From the NCBI RefSeq assembly GCF_004379255.2, contig NC_056034.1:10108501-10172500 (forward strand): a stretch of 64,000 nucleotides of DNA, read 5' to 3'. A program made the position numbers and the translations under genes. Below the pieces are notes generated by a model that had not been told where the DNA came from, ran no database searches, and was given only the letters and a program-made list of their open reading frames with translations. Within the stretch, counting starts at the first letter, position 1. Each line of letters starts with the position of its first letter. Shown here piece after piece: positions 24,239-37,214 of this stretch. This stretch comes from Salvia splendens (taxonomy: Eukaryota > Streptophyta > Magnoliopsida > Lamiales > Lamiaceae).

Positions 24239-25523
24239 TTACTCGTGGCCGAATTTCGCCCAAATGTGTTTGATTAGGTCTTCTTGTTGCTCAATGTGGG
24301 CTCGGGTATCGCGTATTGTGTTCCTTGTTTCGATCCTCTCACCCACCGTCGTATGCACACCTCGGCGTGGGGGAGACCTCGCAGCTGAGCTTCCGGCTTC
24401 ATCCTCATTGTAAAAGCTAGTCGCCCTTGGTCATTCGTCGGCTATAATCATATTGTGCAAGATAATACACGTGTACATGATGTCGGCATATTTTTCACGT
24501 ACCACAGCCGAGACGGGGCCTTCACAATGTTGAATCGGGCTTGAAGGACCCCAAAAGCTCTTTCGACGTCTTTACGAGCGGACTCTTGACGCTGCGCAAA
24601 AAGAACCAGTCTCGGGTCTTGCGGGTTGCTGAGCGTCTTCACGAAAGTCAACCACTTTGGGTAGATACCATCGGCGAGATAGTAACCCATGTGGTATGTA
24701 TTTCCGTTGACAGTGAAGTCGATCGCCGGTGCTACACCATTCAAAACATCATTGAAGAGTAGTGAAGAATAGAGCACGTTCAAGTCGTTGTTGGATCCAA
24801 CAATACCAAAATATGCATGTCAAATCCATAGGCGGTAGTAGGCGACCTCTTCAAGGATAAGTGTTGGGCCGCCGCCTTTGTGGCCGCTTAAGTTTTGCCC
24901 TCTCCAAGCAGTCGGGCAATTCTTCCACCTCCAACGCATGCAATCAATGCTGTCAAGCATACCGGGAAAACCATGGACTGTTTCGTGAAGACGAAGCAAC
25001 CGTTGGCAATCATCGGTGGTGGGTGCCCGAAGGAATTCCTCAACGAAAGCTGAACGAACGCCGTGCAAAAATTTTTAATGCAAAGGATTCCAGTTGACTC
25101 ACCTACATGCAAATACTCGTCGAAGAGGTCAGCCGTTTGCCCAATAGCAAGTTGTCGGATGGCACACATACACTTCTGCAACGCCGAGAGACTTTGCCGA
25201 CCGATTGCGTCTGTACTTGTTTGAAAGTATTCAACACAGGCGGATAATGTGTTGACAATACGCATAAACAAGCGTTTTGACATGCGAAAACGGCGTCGAA
25301 CGTAATCTTCTGGAAACCGCGGCTAGTCAGAAAAATAGTGAGCAAAGAGCCTTTCATTGGCTCCCTCCCGGTCACGATGGATGTAACGGCGAGTTGATCT
25401 AGTTGGTCGAGGAGGAGGGGCGAGGGTATTCGCGGTGACATAGGCTTCATAGGCGGCACGATATTGTTCATATTATTCTTGTTCTTCGCGCTCCGCTTCC
25501 GCAATGAGATTGGTGAAATCCAT
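24239..25523 (-). pseudogene. PIF/Harbinger transposase, right copy, frameshifted
   Basis: Minus-strand counterpart of the left copy, beginning MDFTNLIAEAEREEQE. The frame changes at several points; segments near 24820-25068 and 24448-24783 preserve DSIDCMRWRWKNCP, YYLADGIYPKW and VERAFGVLQARF. The damage is at different sites from the left copy, so the halves have diverged since the duplication. Confidence 0.85.
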
Positions 25524-26089
25524 TTGAGAGGGTTTGAGTGAGAGAGGAAGATGTAGATAAGTTGTATGAAAAAATATGAATAAGAGATGAATGGGAGATG
25601 ATTTGATGTGAAAAATGGATGATAAATGTGTGTATTTAAAGATGATTTTGGGAATAAAAAAATAGAAAAAAATCAAACAAATTCCAGAAAAATGGTAAAA
25701 AACGGCCATATTTTTAGGAATCTGAAAATATTTATTTTTATTTTTTGGTATTATTTTTTATTTTAAAAAAAATGAATTTCCAACGGAAATGCTGTTGGCC
25801 AATCAGAACGTGCCACGTCAGCTGCTCGCTGGCACGGACGTGCTCGATGCATCGAGCAGCAACGCGCTAGTGGCAAGAGCGCAGCAGCTAGCGGGTGGTG
25901 CCGCGCTGCTGGCACAAATGGACGAACGCGTGCCCACTCACCGTTGCGGATGCTCTAACTAACATTTATTTCGAAAAATAAGTGTTTCTACAATCAAATG
26001 CGAGCATCATTGATGTCAAATTGACATCGATTTTTGTGAATAGTGCAAAATTAGGAGAGATTCGTGAGTTATTAATTATTTTTAAAAAA

Positions 26090-26240
26090 AAAAAATTAAC
26101 TCCTATATAAGGGAGGAAATTACAAATAAACTCTTATACTATAGATAGGAGGGAATTACAACTGATGTCAAAAGGACTCGAACTCGGCACCTCATGCAAT
26201 AATGTCTAAACTCCTTGCCTCTATGACAAAGGCTCTGGAC
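26090..26240 (-). repeat. possible tRNA-derived SINE remnant
   Basis: On the minus strand a B-box-like GAGTTCGAGTCC and, about 35 bases before it, an A-box-like TGTCATAGAGG have the spacing of a tRNA-type polymerase III promoter. No target duplication was found. Moderate support only. Confidence 0.45.
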
Positions 26241-26690
26241 GAGATGAGTGAATTAATTAGCCCTCAATTTGTCACATTTCTTTTTTTAGACACATTTCAT
26301 TTGTCATTGCCCTCAATTTTCATGTATATGGAGTGGAGTACTACTACAATTATGTAACTCAGTTTCACGTGAGTGTGCAATTAATATTTTGTTACTAGAG
26401 GATAAAGAAGTATTTATTGACAGGATAGATTTTGACTTATGCACATTTTAATATATCATCAATATTTTTGGATATATAAAATAATAGAATAACTGAGAAC
26501 ATACTATCTTATAGTGGAAAGAATGAACTTTTTAGTGAACAAACAAATAAGTTGCGGTAAACCATGAACTGAGGAACTGTAAAATTTTGAAAATAAGAAC
26601 TTAGATTCAGTTTGATCTTTTACCGGTTGTAAATCCTATAACTAAAGCCCAAAAAAAAATTCAGACGTTTCCATTTATCGGTGGCGGTAG

Positions 26691-26908
26691 TCACAGGGGT
26701 AGACGCAGAAATGAGCATTAATAAGGCCTATATTTTCAAAATATTGTTTGAAAATAATTTTTTTTGTGATTTAAATTACTAAGAAGGGCTTTAATATAAT
26801 TATATGTATAAATTATGAAAAAATTATAAAACTTTATAAAAGAAAAAATTAAAAATATAAATTCATTAAGGGCTAAAGCCCTACCCTCTCTCTCCACATT
26901 TGTCAGCC
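26691..26908. mobile_element. possible hAT-like MITE
   Basis: It resembles the better-defined MITE at 36896-37098: an AGGGGTAGACGCAGAAA start, AAGGGCT and GGGCTAAAGCCCTACCCT inside, and AT-rich otherwise. The flanks GGCGGTAG and GGCAGTAG agree at 7 of 8 positions, a possible 8-bp duplication. Confidence 0.5.
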
Positions 26909-27338
26909 CTTGGCAGTAGATTTAACATGCTTTATCACTTTGAAACTAAGGACTAAAACTGTGAAAATTTTATTTTTGTTGAAACTTGAAAGTGTCACTG
27001 TTTTCACTTTTCTTCATGAATAATTCTTTAAATGCCGAAAACTTTATCAATACTCACTCGTGGATATATAATTATCTAAACGTAATTTCAGATCTTTTTA
27101 TTTGAAATAAATGAAATTAAGTCTGAAAAATTAATAAATGGGTAAACCCCATAAATTCAGTAGAAACTTTTTACAGTCAAAGCAATAAATGGATTTGACC
27201 CAACTCATTGACATGTATGTCCAGAGTGATATGAATGCATCCCAAAAAAAAAAGAATTATTGGTTGGCGAATTCATTCCTAGCTAGTGTAGTTTATATAG
27301 TGAAATGTTATTGTAGAAGAATGTGTGTGGACTTGTGT
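26909..27338. other. intergenic, no gene seen
   Basis: AT-rich spacer between two transposon-derived sequences. Nothing recognised. Confidence 0.4.
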
Positions 27339-27346
27339 GTTTATTG

Positions 27347-28432
27347 CAATGTTTTAAAAACTGGACCGGCAAGCGAACCGGCATCATTACTGGTTCACTG
27401 GTCGAACCATTGATTGAACCGGAATACTGTTTATATCTACATTTATTTATTTAGTAGTAAATAATAAAATTTAATCAAATGTTTTATCAATAGATATTAT
27501 AGTATTATACATTTAATAGTATTATTATGGAAAACAAGTCTTGTACTACTATATTAGAATATTTAATGACGTTAAGTTTAAATACAATAATAAATTATAA
27601 TACACAATATTAAAAACTAGTATTAAACTCTATGTATAATTATAAACTCCTATATTATAAAACATTAGTGATTGTAAAAGTATAATTAAAATATAATAAA
27701 TATATTAAAATTAACAATTTCTTAAAAGAATATATAAAATTAAAATGAATTATCTTAAAAGAATATAAAATTAAAAAGAATATATTTTTAGTGAATGATA
27801 GAATTTTATTAATTTTTTATCAACAAATATAATTAAATATATAAATTATACTAGTAGTAAGTTATTGTAAATAAAAAATTTAATATTTATGTATAAAAAT
27901 AAATAAGTTCATAGTATTATTTTCAAAAAGTAATGCGGCAAAATAATATTATACACAAAGATATATGAATAAACATAAATTAAAAACATATATTTAGTAA
28001 ATACTCCTAGTATATAATCAAATAGTAGTAAACTTTTAATATAATTAATCACATATTCTTAATATACATATATACGTATTAAACACGAATTATTAGTTTA
28101 TATTGATAAATATTTCGTGTTTAACATATGAAAATAATTTATGTTCATATTACTACCAAGAAGTCTTTGTGGTGTAGTGGTAGAATTGTTGGTAAGTTCA
28201 CCGGGAACTCTTGAGTTCGACCCCTATCAAGGCTAAAATTTTAGAATAAAATTTTGAAAAGCATTTGAACCGGTTTCCGGTTCCCGGCCAGACCGGTCCG
28301 ACCGGCCGGTTTCGGCGGTTCATGGCAGTTGAACATGTCACTGGTTTTATAGTGCTAATCGGACCGGACCACCTACCGGTTCGCGGTTGAACTGGTCGAA
28401 CCGGCCGGTCCGGTCCGGTTTTTAAAACATTG
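27347..28432. mobile_element. non-autonomous hAT-type element
   Basis: The inverted termini CAATGTTTTAAAAAC are flanked by the 8-bp duplication GTTTATTG (27339-27346 and 28433-28440). GC-rich ACCGG-type motifs lie inside each end (27360-27425 and 28265-28420), with about 850 bp of AT-rich DNA between. No coding capacity. Confidence 0.88.
28157..28262 (+). repeat. tRNA-like / SINE-head sequence inside the hAT element
   Basis: TGGTGTAGTGGTAGA matches a polymerase III A box, and GAGTTCGACCCC about 40 bases later matches a B box. An A/T-rich tail follows. It is not a foldable mature tRNA; most likely the head of a SINE. Confidence 0.55.
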
Positions 28433-28440
28433 GTTTATTG

Positions 28441-31400
28441 AAGCTATATCCTAGAATTGCAATTTTTGCTGTTTAATTATTTACAGTTACAAACTTACAA
28501 TATGCAGTGCTTGTTATTTTTTCTTTCTTTTTTGTGGCACAGTTTACAGTTCTTGGTTATGTTGCGAGAATATAGTATAGTACATATCTATTTTACTGTT
28601 GGAATGAATTTTTATATCTGTTTTTTTGACGAGAACATGTTATAACAGAAGACCGAGTCAAATAGTAATATGAGGTTGGTTCATTATTATGGAACTTAAA
28701 TGTTATACTAATCATTGCGTGGAAAATACTTACAATGATATAATTGTGCAAAATACTTAAAACGTTAAGAATATGACAATTTTTTAAAGAGAGAAACTTT
28801 TCTGCGCACCAAGCGTTTCGCTTGGTGAAGCATAATTACAATTGATTAAATAATTAATAACTTGTTAATGAATTAACTAATGATGTTTTTGAGTAGTTCC
28901 CATTTGGGAGAGCAACATCACTTTTTTAAAATATGATAAATTGCAATTTAATTGGTAAGATCTTTTTCTTTTACTTAATACATTTGGATTCAGCTATCAC
29001 GAAATAGATATAGAATATTAATGATCATCATTTAAAGAATACCTCTTCATAAAATTACTTTGCACTCTAATCCGCCAACCATTCCATGTCAGGCATGGGT
29101 GTCACATAAAAATGAATCTCTTTTGATTTATCAATACTAGTACAAACCATTTTGTTTCATCCTCATTCTCATCATTTGTTCATACACTAAATCGTACAGT
29201 CATAAAAAAATACTCACTTTCCTTAAATTAAATACATGTGACATTAAACTAGACCATTCTAATGTACAGTACTAGTAATTACAGTATAATATTATCTTCA
29301 TTTTTAATACACGGGAAATGATAACTAAATAGTAGTACGACGGTCTAGTATATCATCAATGCAGAGAAGAGCAAAATAAAGAGTAGTACAAATAGATATA
29401 GAAAAATAATTGAAAAAGAAGAGCCATGCGTGTGTGTATGATTTGAGTAGTTTTCCAGACAAGGACAATCTAATATCTGGTCTGCAACTTTTCGGACCAT
29501 AAAGATATACCATTATTATTATTATTATTAACTTTATAATTTCTCATCACTGCGTGTCTGTGTGTTTTGCCAGTACACAATTTTAACATTTGCTAGACTC
29601 CAATCCAATCCCCAGAGATTTTGTGTACATTATTTACACCTATACGCACGCACACCCACACGTGTGTGTGTTCATGATTCATGTCGTCAATAAAAGTGAG
29701 TGCATAATCAAGATATTAAAAGAAATAAAGTTGTGTATATAAAAACTGAAAATTAAGGACCTAACTTACATTAAAACAATACAACTTCTCTATTAAGTTG
29801 TACTATATGTGAGTTGGTCTAGTGGTAGAATGACAACGAGGCCCACGCAGAAAAAAATCACCTTGTTGGAAGAGTGTTTGCTTCTTCTCTTGTTTTCTGG
29901 CTTGATGTCTACTTTAAATTGAGTGATTCTTGGTTGATGTTTCTTGCTGCTAGCTCCGTCATTTGTACTGGTTAGTGTCTGATTTGTGTGTCTCTGGTTT
30001 AATAGCATGTCGTTTTCTTTTTCTAGTCAGCACTAGAGATGACTTGTTGCTGGTTCTGTTTTTTTTCTCTTGTTGTAGTTGGGCTTTGCTGTCTTCTTGT
30101 ATTCTACCTCACTACTTCAGAGTGGTTTGAGATTTTTAGATTAAAAAAATGTCAATTCAATTACTGGTTAGTTCGGCTTTTCCAGTCTTCTCGAATTCAA
30201 ATTATTCATGATGTGGCCTTTATATTTCAATTCATTTACTTTTCAGAAAAACCACTATCTCTAAAATCCAAATTATAAACATGCACATGTAGGAATTGGA
30301 TCATCTAGTTTGCAAGCTCTAGGTTCATTTACTTTATCATTCGGTCTACTTCATTCGTCCCATTATATTCTCTATTCATTTTTCTACAATTTTAATATCT
30401 TCAATTAAGTCATTAATACTATCTAAAAAAAATTAGATGAAGAATTACAACATAGTAGTACTAAAAGTTTGGATATTTTTATTTGATCAATCAATCCATA
30501 TTCTCAATATCTATTTAATAGAGTATATGAACTTGATTTTTAAAAAATGTAGGTTGTTTATACAAACTTAAATCCTGGGTAGGCCATGGTGCTGGTCATT
30601 TCCAACCATAAATTTCAGATGACGATATGAGTGGTAATTTTTTATTTGTGTGAATATTTTCGTAAAAATAATAATTGGGTGGCTTTATATCTGCGGAACT
30701 GTCAATCCAGTCCCACACGTGTGCCTCCACACTGAATAGCACGTGGGAAAGCTTCCCCACTTTTGATACTTTTATTGACTGCCCCACGAATAATTGATGG
30801 CATATATGTAATGTTGCCTTTTTACGCTTGAACTGTTTTCTATATGTATCCCACTCATCTACATTAATTTTTTTCGAAAATATTTCTACTTTTGATTTGA
30901 TGACAGCTGGAATTAAGTTCCAATTTCCCCTCTAAACTTTACCGAATAATTGGAAGTAAGAAAATCTATGAATTTTAGGATATTTACTTCTTTTTCATGA
31001 AATACATGGAGTAAGTAGTATATAAAATATATATGAACATGGAACTTAAAATTAATTTAGTAAGTTTATGATAATTGAGAATGGATTAGAGCATTAACAT
31101 CCATTGAGTATAAGTTGTTTGAGAATTGAGCTTATGTGCTCTTCCATACTAGTATGATACTATCTACCACTCCTATAAAGCTACCATTGCGAAATTGAGT
31201 GTCTCCATATTTCTTCATGTTACTTTTTTTATTGTGTGTTGCTTCATGGCAAGTTGGTAATTTCGGAAGTTCGTGGATGCCGATTTGGGGTTCACTTGCA
31301 TTGCATTCAAAAGTCGATATTGTCTTTGTTTGCTCAATTAGAATGGAATGCCTAATTAATGAATAAAAGAAATATAATTATTTATCTTAATTCTCTCTAC

Positions 31401-33616
31401 TCTCAACTCTGAGTTAGTATTATCTACTACCCACTCCACTCTCGCCTCTCAAAACTCTCACTCTCTCTCCATGAAAGAGCCGTTGGGAGTTTTCAAAATT
31501 AATTTGTTTACAAAACCAATTTTTTGGGACACATGGCATGCTGTCATTAGAGGAAACAATAGAAGCAAAGTTTTGATTGATTTGAAGAAATGGTGAGAAA
31601 TTGAAGAATTGGTTGGTTAGTGAACGTGCAAGTTGTGACAGTTGAGTGAAAAAGCAAGACCAAAACGAGCATCTATGAAGAAATGATTCTAGCGTTACAC
31701 GAGAAGATGGCAACAAAGACTAGTCCGTAGGTAGAGATCATATATGGTGATAGTAAAAAGCGCACATGCATGTGGACATCAACTACCATTTAATTCAAAC
31801 ATTAATTATTCCCAATTCAATTCATCATTATGCTATTCGCCTATACCTATACATAATTAGGGATGGTTCTAGTAACAACTTTTTTAAAATGACAACCTTA
31901 TAAGAACTAAAATTCATATCACTTCTTGTTCACTGATATTTATATGAATAAATGAACTAATATTGAGTTGGAAACTAATAAGTTTCTTGATACCAACTGA
32001 TATTAATGAACCGGGTATCTGTAATATAGGAAGTACTAGTATACATATAACAAAGAAAAGGTGATGAGAGAGAGAGAGAGAGAGAGAGAGGGAAGCACAA
32101 GAATAGTAGAATTGATGAAGATGAAATGAGATGATAATTGGATGACCCACCATATATAAGTAGGACTGATGGCATGAGATTCTGTTGGGTGTGTTTCCTT
32201 GGAAGTATGTGGCTCAGCCTCACATATATTCAATGATGCTTGCTGCTCTCTCTACCAAGGGTTCCCTCCTCTTTCAATCACTACCAGACAATTACATCAA
32301 CATATATACATGCATGCATTTATACATACATGTAGGAGTAGTATTTATGATGAAATTCCGGGCACAACCAAACAAGAAATATGAAGTTAGATATGAAGCA
32401 TGAAAATCAGTTAAATTTGTCCAAATGGTGTAGGCACAAGTGGGAAAGTGTTCTTGTCACCTTACACTTGCTGGGTCAAGTCAAGTGGCTGGTTCAATAA
32501 ATTTATTCACTAATTTTAACCGACTGCCTAATTATGTTGTTACTTAATTACTAATTACGGACTAACTACATTCGGATATTCCTTTTATGTGATTATGGCC
32601 CCTGACACTCATGATTATATTCAAAATTTTGCCAAATTAATCTAGAGTGAATGATATCATGTCCGTGTGTTGCGGTAATTAATTAAGCCCTATAGTTGCA
32701 TTTAAGACACAAACCAGAGTACAACTGAAAAATATTGTACGATTGACTTTATTATTATATATGTGTCATGTTCTTAATTTTGGTTGGTGACTACATGTAT
32801 ATTTACATTCTGTGACCAGAAATTTTACCGCAATTTCTGTATTAATCATGACTCCAAACTATTTAAAACATAACCCGTTTTATAATTTTTTTTAGAAATG
32901 AATTATTTTAAACTCACGATAAGGATTCGATTAATATCATGAAATTGGAATTGTGCTGGGATAGAAATTTTATAAAATTGAATTCAAACCCATAATATTC
33001 TAATTCTATGGTAATCTTTTGCTCGAAAAAACTAATTAAGTAATTGATATAAAGTTATACAGTACTGTTTTATGTTCAAATTTTTTATTTGGAATGTCAA
33101 AAAAATCAACCAAAATTTTACGTTGGTTTTTAATTGAATAATTTTTAAAATTTTATTTATATACATTACGTTTTTGTATATGAGTACTACTTTTTAATAC
33201 ATTTTGAGTTGTTAGCATGAGTGTATGTAATGCGAACACATAAGTTCGCCATCGAGCGCAATGCCATATTCAATGCCTGATGATTGAGCGAGAATGGAGT
33301 TTCGGTTCGAGAAAAATGCTCTCAAAGGGACCAAAGGACCCTATTCGACTAATTAAAACCTTGTGCACCTCCTACCTGGCAGTGTAGCATGCCGAGCTCC
33401 AATGACTCATACCCGATCGTGTGAGATCGATGCAGATGAAAATTTTAAGTTAGAAAGTGCACTTTTAGATGTGTTATTTCCCTCCTCAATAAATAGGACT
33501 TTTAGGGTTTATCTTAAGTAGAATGTTATAAGTTGTATAGCCTCCATAGGGAGAGTTCTTTCCCTAATAAGATGGAGATGGGTGTTTGAAATTCCATTGT
33601 AAGGGCTATTGTTGCA
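28441..33616. other. 5.2 kb intergenic region, no gene supported
   Basis: AT-rich throughout, with no ORF I can link to a family. Small items: an A-box-like TTGGTCTAGTGGTAGA at about 29814 with no B box; a short AC/GT-rich stretch near 29640-29670; a Stowaway-like half near 30350; TTAGAGCATTAACATCC at 31088, like a Harbinger end but with no partner found; and a GA run at 32066-32091. Confidence 0.45.
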
Positions 33617-33619
33617 TTA

Positions 33620-35660
33620 GAGCATCCGCAACGGCGGCTGTCCCGACGAACGTTCGACCGGTGTGCCGGAAGTCCGTGTGGGACATCCGCCACCGCCATT
33701 AGGCAGTAGGGAGGCAGACGCGGACGTGCGTTGCGGACACCAGAGTTCCGCGGCATTCCGGGGACGTCCCGATTTTTAATTTTTTTTAAAAAAATCTCAA
33801 TATATACGGCTCGTTGAACTTCATTTCATTCGCACCACTTGTTTTAACGAGTTTCTTTCTCTCTACTTTCATTTTTTTTGAAGATAAATGGAGCACCACG
33901 ATAGTGATTCCCCCGCCACGAGCGAGTCACAAACGCCGACTTTTCCGTTAGAGTTGGGGAAAATGCCGGCGGAAGTGCACCGATGTCCGAGATAATGCCC
34001 GGAATGGCGCCGATGATGCCCCAACCCCAAATGGCGGGGATGATGCCTGGGTACTACAATATGTACCCCCTTGGTGAGGGATGATGCCCCCAAATGCCCA
34101 GGATTAGTGCCGCGATGACGGGGATGATGCCGCAAATGCCCGAGATGATGATGCCTAGGATGATGCAGGGCATGCCTGCCACTGCGGGGGGAGCAGGCAG
34201 GGGGTCCCCCAATCACCTGGGGACAATGTCTGTCCCCCCTACATGGATTTATTGTCTAGTGATTCCCCCCAGAGTACTCCTCTGGAGACTCAGTTCACCG
34301 ACGTTGAGACTTTCTCTTTTGAGGAGTTGGGGCTATCTCCGGTCAGGGAGTCTCCCACTGAAATGCCACCGACGGCAGGGAGGACGCGGAAGCAAGAGAG
34401 AGGGAAGGGCATTACCTCATCCTCGCGTGCGGGGAACGAGGGTGGTGCGGGGGCCGAGGAGGAGGGGGTTGAAGCCGGCGGGAGAAAGAGGACCATCGGA
34501 GCATAGGGGAGTGCGTCGTGCTGGCGAAGGCCTGGATCAGTGTAGTCGAGGATCCCTACGTCGGGGCTAACCAGCATATCGACAGAATGTGGTGGCGTAT
34601 TAGCCAAAGCTACTTCCAATTTAAACCGCCAGGTGGGAAGCCTCACGATGGAGAGCAATGCCGGAAACAGTAGGAGTGGCTGAGAAGGCAGCTCAACCGA
34701 TTTGTAGGCATCTACCAAAACAACCTCTGCACGACAACCAGCGGCATGTCCGCCGATGATATGAAGCTTCTGTCTCACCAGCAGTTCCCCAACAGTGAAT
34801 TGGGTTTCGGGGAATTCATATATTGGGAGGTCTATCTTGTGGTGCAGACTTCCGCCAAGTTTAGTTCGGGTGTTGAAGCTGGCTGGCCGAAGCGGACGAA
34901 GATCAACGCCTCTGGGGAGTATAGCAGCAGTGCCGGTTCCCACGAACTCCCTGACGCCGAGGCAGAGTTCCCGACCCCTCAATCGTCTTCCCGCCGCCAT
35001 CGCCCGGTTGGGCAAAAGACCGCGATGCGGATGGCTAGGCGAAGCGCCAGCGGGTCCCCCCGAGGTCCAATCGACTGCTCCTTCCCAGATCGATCTCGAG
35101 CTCCCCTCACTCGCCCGCATACAACAACATGAGACCCTGATACACACCATGGAGAAGTGGTATGCAACGACTGACCCCTTATACAAGTTGATGCTGAAGG
35201 ATGACATCGACAATATGCGGCGCGATTTAGGGATGCCATCCCTGCCCGTGAGTGGCGCCGGGACCGGCCACGGGCACGACGGGACTGGCGGCGGGGACGA
35301 CGAAGAGTGAGACAGGGGCCGCATTTGTCGAAACTTGAGGTTTTTTTAACTATGTATTTTTTTAATAATTATGTATATATGTTTTTTATTTTAAATAAAG
35401 TGGTTGCATTTTCTCCGTATTCGTGTCAAAATTTTAATTCCGTAAATTGTTTAATTCAGTAAATTGTTTTAATTTGGTGAATTTGTGAATTTTTATTATT
35501 GTGGATGTCCGTCGGGATGTCTTTGGGGATTTCGCCATTGTGTAGTGGGTTGTCCTTATGACGTGGCAGTGCAGTGGGATGTCCTTATGACGTGGCATGA
35601 GGTGTTTTTGGGAAGTCCGTCGGAATGTCTGCCGGGACATCCGTCCCACTGTGGATGCTC
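33620..35660 (+). mobile_element. PIF/Harbinger (Pong-like) element carrying only an ORF1-like pseudogene
   Basis: The ends GAGCATCCGCAACGGCGG and CCACTGTGGATGCTC are flanked by TTA on both sides (33617-33619 and 35661-35663). The interior is GC-rich relative to the flanks. It carries a broken Myb-like ORF1 but no recognisable DDE transposase, so it would depend on an autonomous relative. Confidence 0.8.
33888..35310 (+). pseudogene. Harbinger ORF1 (Myb-like / NAM-associated-like) pseudogene
   Basis: Starts MEHHDSDSPATSESQTP at 33888 and ends GGGDDEE before a TGA. A Met-Pro-rich low-complexity segment (about 33980-34190, repeated GATGATGCC units) is followed by a segment reading AWISVVEDPYVGANQHIDRM and WWRISQSY, like the Myb/trihelix DNA-binding ORF1 of Pong-type elements. 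The C-terminal part reads KWYATTDPLYKLMLKDDIDN. Stops and frame changes interrupt it. The assignment rests on motif resemblance only. Confidence 0.6.
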
Positions 35661-35663
35661 TTA

Positions 35664-36887
35664 TGGTTTATCCATTTTATATAATCAAATAATGGATTTT
35701 GAATTAAAGATTCAAATTGTAAATTGAAGCCATCAATTTTGTGGTCACATGCAGACCCTCCTATTTACTAACTTCTCCGTTCAAGAAACGAAGGCTTATT
35801 TATGAACGACACGAGTTTTAATGCATAATTGACAAAGTTGAAAAAAGAAAGATAAAAATTATTAGGAGAATTTCATAGATAGAAATGAGAATAATTTCGG
35901 TCAATAAGACTATTTTTCTTGGATGAGGTGAGTATTTTGCATTTTGATTGCTTATTCAAATGGATGATAAGTTTTGTAAATGCTTCTCTTGATATTCCTT
36001 CGGGAGGTCTATAGATTAAATCTCACCCCTTCTCTTACTTCTCCGAAAAAAAGTTTAATTTCTAAATGAATCAATTTTAGAAACTGAGCTTAAGAAATCT
36101 TACATTAAGGCCTGAACTCTCTGACAAAGTGCACAAGGATGACATTGTGAATACGATTATTTTTGGAAACAATCCTTCCTCATTAAACTCATTGTTCGCT
36201 TTCAACCATTTATTAAATTCGACAAAATCAGAACTTGTATTCAACGATTTCTTTCCTTTTTAAATTCCCATTATATTGATCCAAATTACCGATGCATGTT
36301 TGATAACAAAACGATAAAATGCAAGTTAAATGACATCATTACACCTTTTTGGATGGCCTAGTACGTTGAGAATGTTCCCTTAAATAAAATAATGGTAGAT
36401 TTCACTCACTATTGCCTCTATAGAGTTAAGTTTGCATTAATTACTTTATTCTACGTTTACTTTGAAGGCTAGAGTAGGGATGTGAGTTTATCAACCGAGG
36501 TAACTATTGCTAGATGCCATAATCATATATGCATATCTAGATATGTAAAATAAATAATAAATGTAGCACATGGTATGATTTATGTTAAACTATAGAATGA
36601 GATGGATAAATAGTAGAAAATAGTAACTTAGGGAAACTCGTTAGGACATAAACAGGAGGACATCTATTAGTGAAATGTTAAAAAATTTAAATAGTTAAAT
36701 TTGTAGATGGGTTTGTTGTATAGTACGGAGTATAAGTATACAAATTAATAGTCTTCGTTTTTATATGTTCTTCTGTACGAAAATAATTTTGAGAAAAGGG
36801 TAAAAAAACCCCTTATTTTAGGTACAATTAAACCCTTAGGACCCGTTTATTTATCGAAAAAAATAATATAATTATAGGATAATATTC
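35664..36887. other. intergenic with one MITE
   Basis: AT-rich. A weak Stowaway-like element spans about 35775-35935 (CTTCTCCGTTCAAG to GGATGAGGTGAG). No gene seen. Confidence 0.4.
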
Positions 36888-36895
36888 CTATAAAC

Positions 36896-37098
36896 AGGGG
36901 CGGACGCAGAAAAAAATATGATTAGGGGATGCGATTTCTAAATTTTGTTCTAAAGTTATATTTTTGGTGTTTTAGATTATTTATAAGGGCTTTTATATAA
37001 TAATTTACATTAAATTAAATTTTAAAAATTTATAAAAGAAAAAATATTTTTATCAAGGGCTTTAGCCCTACCCTATTTCTACCTGGGTCCGCCCATGC
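36896..37098. mobile_element. short hAT-like MITE
   Basis: 203 bp with the inverted ends AGGGGCGGACGCAG and GCATGGGCGGACCCAG (right end reversed), flanked by the 8-bp duplication CTATAAAC (36888-36895 and 37099-37106). Non-coding. Confidence 0.82.
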
Positions 37099-37214
37099 CT
37101 ATAAACGTGATTAGTAATCGATTACTTATACTGTATTTGAAAACATCAAACGAATTTATTATGATTTTGAACTTATATTAATTAGTTAAATATAATTAAT
37201 TATTGGTGTAATGA

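Larger units (their letters stand above)
22332..25955. mobile_element. fold-back PIF/Harbinger element, two inverted halves
   Basis: The outer ends GAGTATCCGC (left) and, reversed, GAGCATCCGC (right) are flanked by TAA on both sides (22329-22331 and 25956-25958), the Harbinger target site. The left half and the reverse complement of the right half are closely similar over about 1.8 kb, meeting near 24140 in an AT-rich stretch. Each half has the 5' end of a Harbinger element and a transposase pseudogene, but neither has the element's own 3' terminus. The whole is one large palindrome inside one pair of TSDs. Confidence 0.85.

Noticed and set aside
28800..28840. miR168-like TCGCTTGGTG next to a short perfect palindrome
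   Set aside because: The match stops after about ten bases and the stem is only about 8 bp, too short for a miRNA precursor.
29814..29840. tRNA-like A box (TTGGTCTAGTGGTAGA)
   Set aside because: No B box at the right distance and no tRNA fold; not called as a tRNA or SINE.
31088..31110. Harbinger-like terminus TTAGAGCATTAACATCC
   Set aside because: I found no matching inverted end or second TTA within a sensible distance.
31420..31716. 98-codon minus-strand frame
   Set aside because: No recognisable domain, intron structure or context; treated as chance.
32160..32340. possible miRNA hairpin between GTTTCCTTGGAAG and CTACCAAGGGTTCC
   Set aside because: The arms do not pair over more than a few bases and no known miRNA sequence is present.
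34290..35324. 344-codon open frame on the minus strand
   Set aside because: It lies opposite the GC-rich Harbinger ORF1 pseudogene and shows no family motif; it is an antisense by-product of codon composition.
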